The position numbers and the translations under genes are program-made. A stretch of 64,000 bases of DNA from Owenia fusiformis (lineage: Eukaryota; Annelida; Polychaeta; Sabellida; Oweniidae). The stretch lies in assembly GCA_903813345.2 (NCBI GenBank), contig CAIIXF020000003.1, forward strand, positions 24,195,248 to 24,259,247, given 5' to 3'. The notes under the pieces were generated by a model. That model had not been told where the DNA came from. It worked only from the letters and a program-made list of their open reading frames with translations, and did no database searches. This document shows, in pieces, positions 62,137-64,000 of this stretch (positions are counted from its first letter, which is position 1; every line of letters starts with the position of its first letter).

Positions 62137-63144
62137 CAGGGTGGGCCAAAAAACACCCCTTTTTTTCAAAATGCTATAACTTTTTTAATTTTTGATGGAA
62201 AATCATAATTTGCATAGCAAATGAAACTAGAGGTTGTTATCTAGCCATGGAACATGAATTATACACTTTTACTTGAATAAAATATGTCACCAGTGTCTCA
62301 CTTAAACATGTGGTGTGCCATGAGAAATAAGCATAATTTGCAAAATGTACTGAACTGATATGGCCTCATGACCGCTAATCTAATAGCCCTAATGCAAACC
62401 CCAGTGAGTATAGGGTATGGGAAGATCTCCAGGAGATGGTATGAAGGCACCCAATCTAAAATCGCTCAACTAAAGCTGGCAATTAAGACATGTTGAAAAA
62501 ATTAGCTAACATTTCATTGATACTGCTATATCATTAAGGCGACTAAAACTAAAATCTATCATCAAATAGGGTGAAAGATTGTGAAAAAAGCCCAAACTTG
62601 AATATTGGAGAGGTATCTCTGGCCATGGACATGTTTCTAAAACGTTACACGTATGTGTGTTGTCCCCGGGTGTGGTCAAACGTACACAGTTTTGCATTAT
62701 TGAACATGACCATTGCAAATATCATTCTAGGGAGAACAATCCTTATCAATTATTTGAACATACAAAGGAAAAGAGCAAGTTACAAATATTGTCTTACCAT
62801 CCCGTGCAACATCAATTGTCACCTATTAATTTCAATAGTCAGAGGCATTTAAAGACAATTAGTGAATTTAGGATTCATATTTACGCAAAACATCGATCAT
62901 ATGTCGGCTAAAGATGATTGATCATCAAAATCTTCATCAACAGAAAAAAAAAATCAAATAGGGTAGCGGACCAATTGAAATCCTCTTTAAGATCAAATAT
63001 AATCTCAGTTGAAGGACTTGTTACATTATATTATTACTAAAAACCCTTGGCACTATATAACTGCAAAATTTGGGGTATGTAGGTTGGAAAATAAAAAAGT
63101 AATAGTGTCTTGAAAAAAAAGTGGCGTTTTTTTGGCCCACCCTG
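62137..63144 (+). mobile_element. Mariner-like transposon, decayed, TA-flanked
   Basis: Inverted ends cagggtgggccaaaaaac and (inverted) gtttttttggcccaccctg are flanked by TA. On the plus strand near 62357-62440 a transposase C-terminal block can be read: WPHDR.SNSPNANPSEYRVW then EDLQEMV. Here SPNANP replaces the usual SPDLNP, so the third catalytic D is lost. Several stops and at least one frameshift interrupt it. The element is about 1008 bp, slightly shorter than complete mariners. Confidence 0.8.
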
Positions 63145-64000
63145 TATATTTAGGTTTTTGATGTGGTATGATTTGGAAATAATAATCATTGTTACATTGA
63201 ACACCTGGGAAACACCTTTATATTCAATTAAATATACCCATAAATCTTATGTTTTCCACTGGGAGAACAATTGAACTATAAACAGGACTAATTGATGATC
63301 TACATTTTTAGGAAAGTTGGTCATTCTCAAATGTAATCAATTATGCACCTCCTACATGGGGATGATAGGGAATTAGACGTCGAGTATTGTCTCAGGGGAT
63401 GAGATTTTGACAGGGAACTTCATTTCAGTAGTAGACACATTCGAATTCCATATTCCCAGTTATAAGAATTCGAACTATATTAATTTGATCTGCTATTATT
63501 GCAACTGAAATGGTGAATTTGACTGATTAGGTTGCTCCCGAGAAGGGAATTTGAAAGCCAGATTTTATCACACTTGAAAAAAGAGCTTTAATGTCATCAT
63601 CTTGTGCTAATGGGTAGCCACATGGGTGCCACAACTTAACATGTTATCAAAATTCCAGGAAAATTGCTTGTACAGATTCAAGCCATCTGTCCATCTGTTT
63701 GTTCTTCATCCATCTGTCTGTCTGAATGATAATTTAAATACCGGTTGATTTGATTCAAATTCAATAGGCTTTATGCCTTATGTGTAAAGGACCTCTCCAT
63801 GAGAAGGAATTTTCAATATGGCTGCTCAATTCAAACTGGCCACCATTTCTTGTTAAAAATGTCATGTTTGATGACTCAAATACTGATGGGTTTGATATGC
63901 TGACGCCTAGGGACAAAGGAGCTTTGCTCAGGAAGAGATTTTTAAAATGGCCACTGAATTTCAAAATGGCCACCATTTTTCTTTAAAAGATAATCTTTGA
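63145..64000. other. Intergenic/intronic DNA with a dispersed-element fragment at 63660-63990
   Basis: 63660-63760 has a ccatctgtc microsatellite. 63800-63990 has repeated aaaatggccac words and opposing frames, resembling the GGAC element family at 52730 in minus orientation. Runs off the window. Confidence 0.4.

Overview
The window is AT-rich, intron-containing animal DNA. Three things suggest a marine invertebrate, probably a lophotrochozoan such as a bivalve mollusc: a gene for a CD109/TEP-type complement-like protein, a peptide-receptor-like GPCR of invertebrate character, and a dense load of small inverted-repeat elements together with many 'tacatgta' words. The taxon is inference. No bacterial, organellar or RNA-gene signal was seen.

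Four host genes can be built. (1) APRT, minus strand, 10258-13582: four coding exons joining in phase into a complete 183-residue adenine phosphoribosyltransferase. (2) A proline-rich CD225/dispanin (IFITM-like) membrane protein, minus strand, 28848-30575: two coding exons, 422 residues, with eight 9-residue repeats, and possibly a short extra first coding exon near 31.55 kb. (3) The 5' third of a thioester-containing protein/CD109-like gene, plus strand, 38445-49460: signal peptide plus 13 in-phase exons (473 residues, macroglobulin domains MG1 to MG5). The bait and thioester parts are not in the window. (4) A single-exon rhodopsin-class GPCR, minus strand, 54305-55561. If the TEP gene continues past 64000, this receptor is nested antisense inside its intron 13.

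By region: 0-8.7 kb holds inverted-repeat elements and a 5'-truncated LINE split by a mariner-like transposon. 8.7-13.6 kb holds a 21-copy 72-bp minisatellite abutting the 3' end of APRT, then APRT itself. 13.7-28.4 kb is repeat-rich, with hAT-like and pogo-like MITEs, fold-backs, a LINE tail and a 16-bp minisatellite. 28.8-31.6 kb is the CD225 gene. 31.6-38.2 kb holds more elements, including a Helitron-like one. 38.4-49.5 kb is the TEP gene, with elements in most large introns. 49.5-64 kb holds decayed copies of the GPCR tail, GGAC-microsatellite elements, the GPCR, sparse AT-rich DNA and a second mariner-like element.

Most notable: a TTAA-type MITE lies so that its end supplies the polypyrimidine tract, and its target site the AG, of the TEP exon 9 acceptor. 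The APRT-adjacent minisatellite carries a hidden 216-bp higher-order repeat and an ATTAAA hexamer in every unit on the APRT strand. Fragments matching the GPCR's last codons lie inverted about 3 kb away. TGACGTCA sites are strikingly clustered at 14-22.4 kb. No previously undescribed enzymatic or defence system was recognised.
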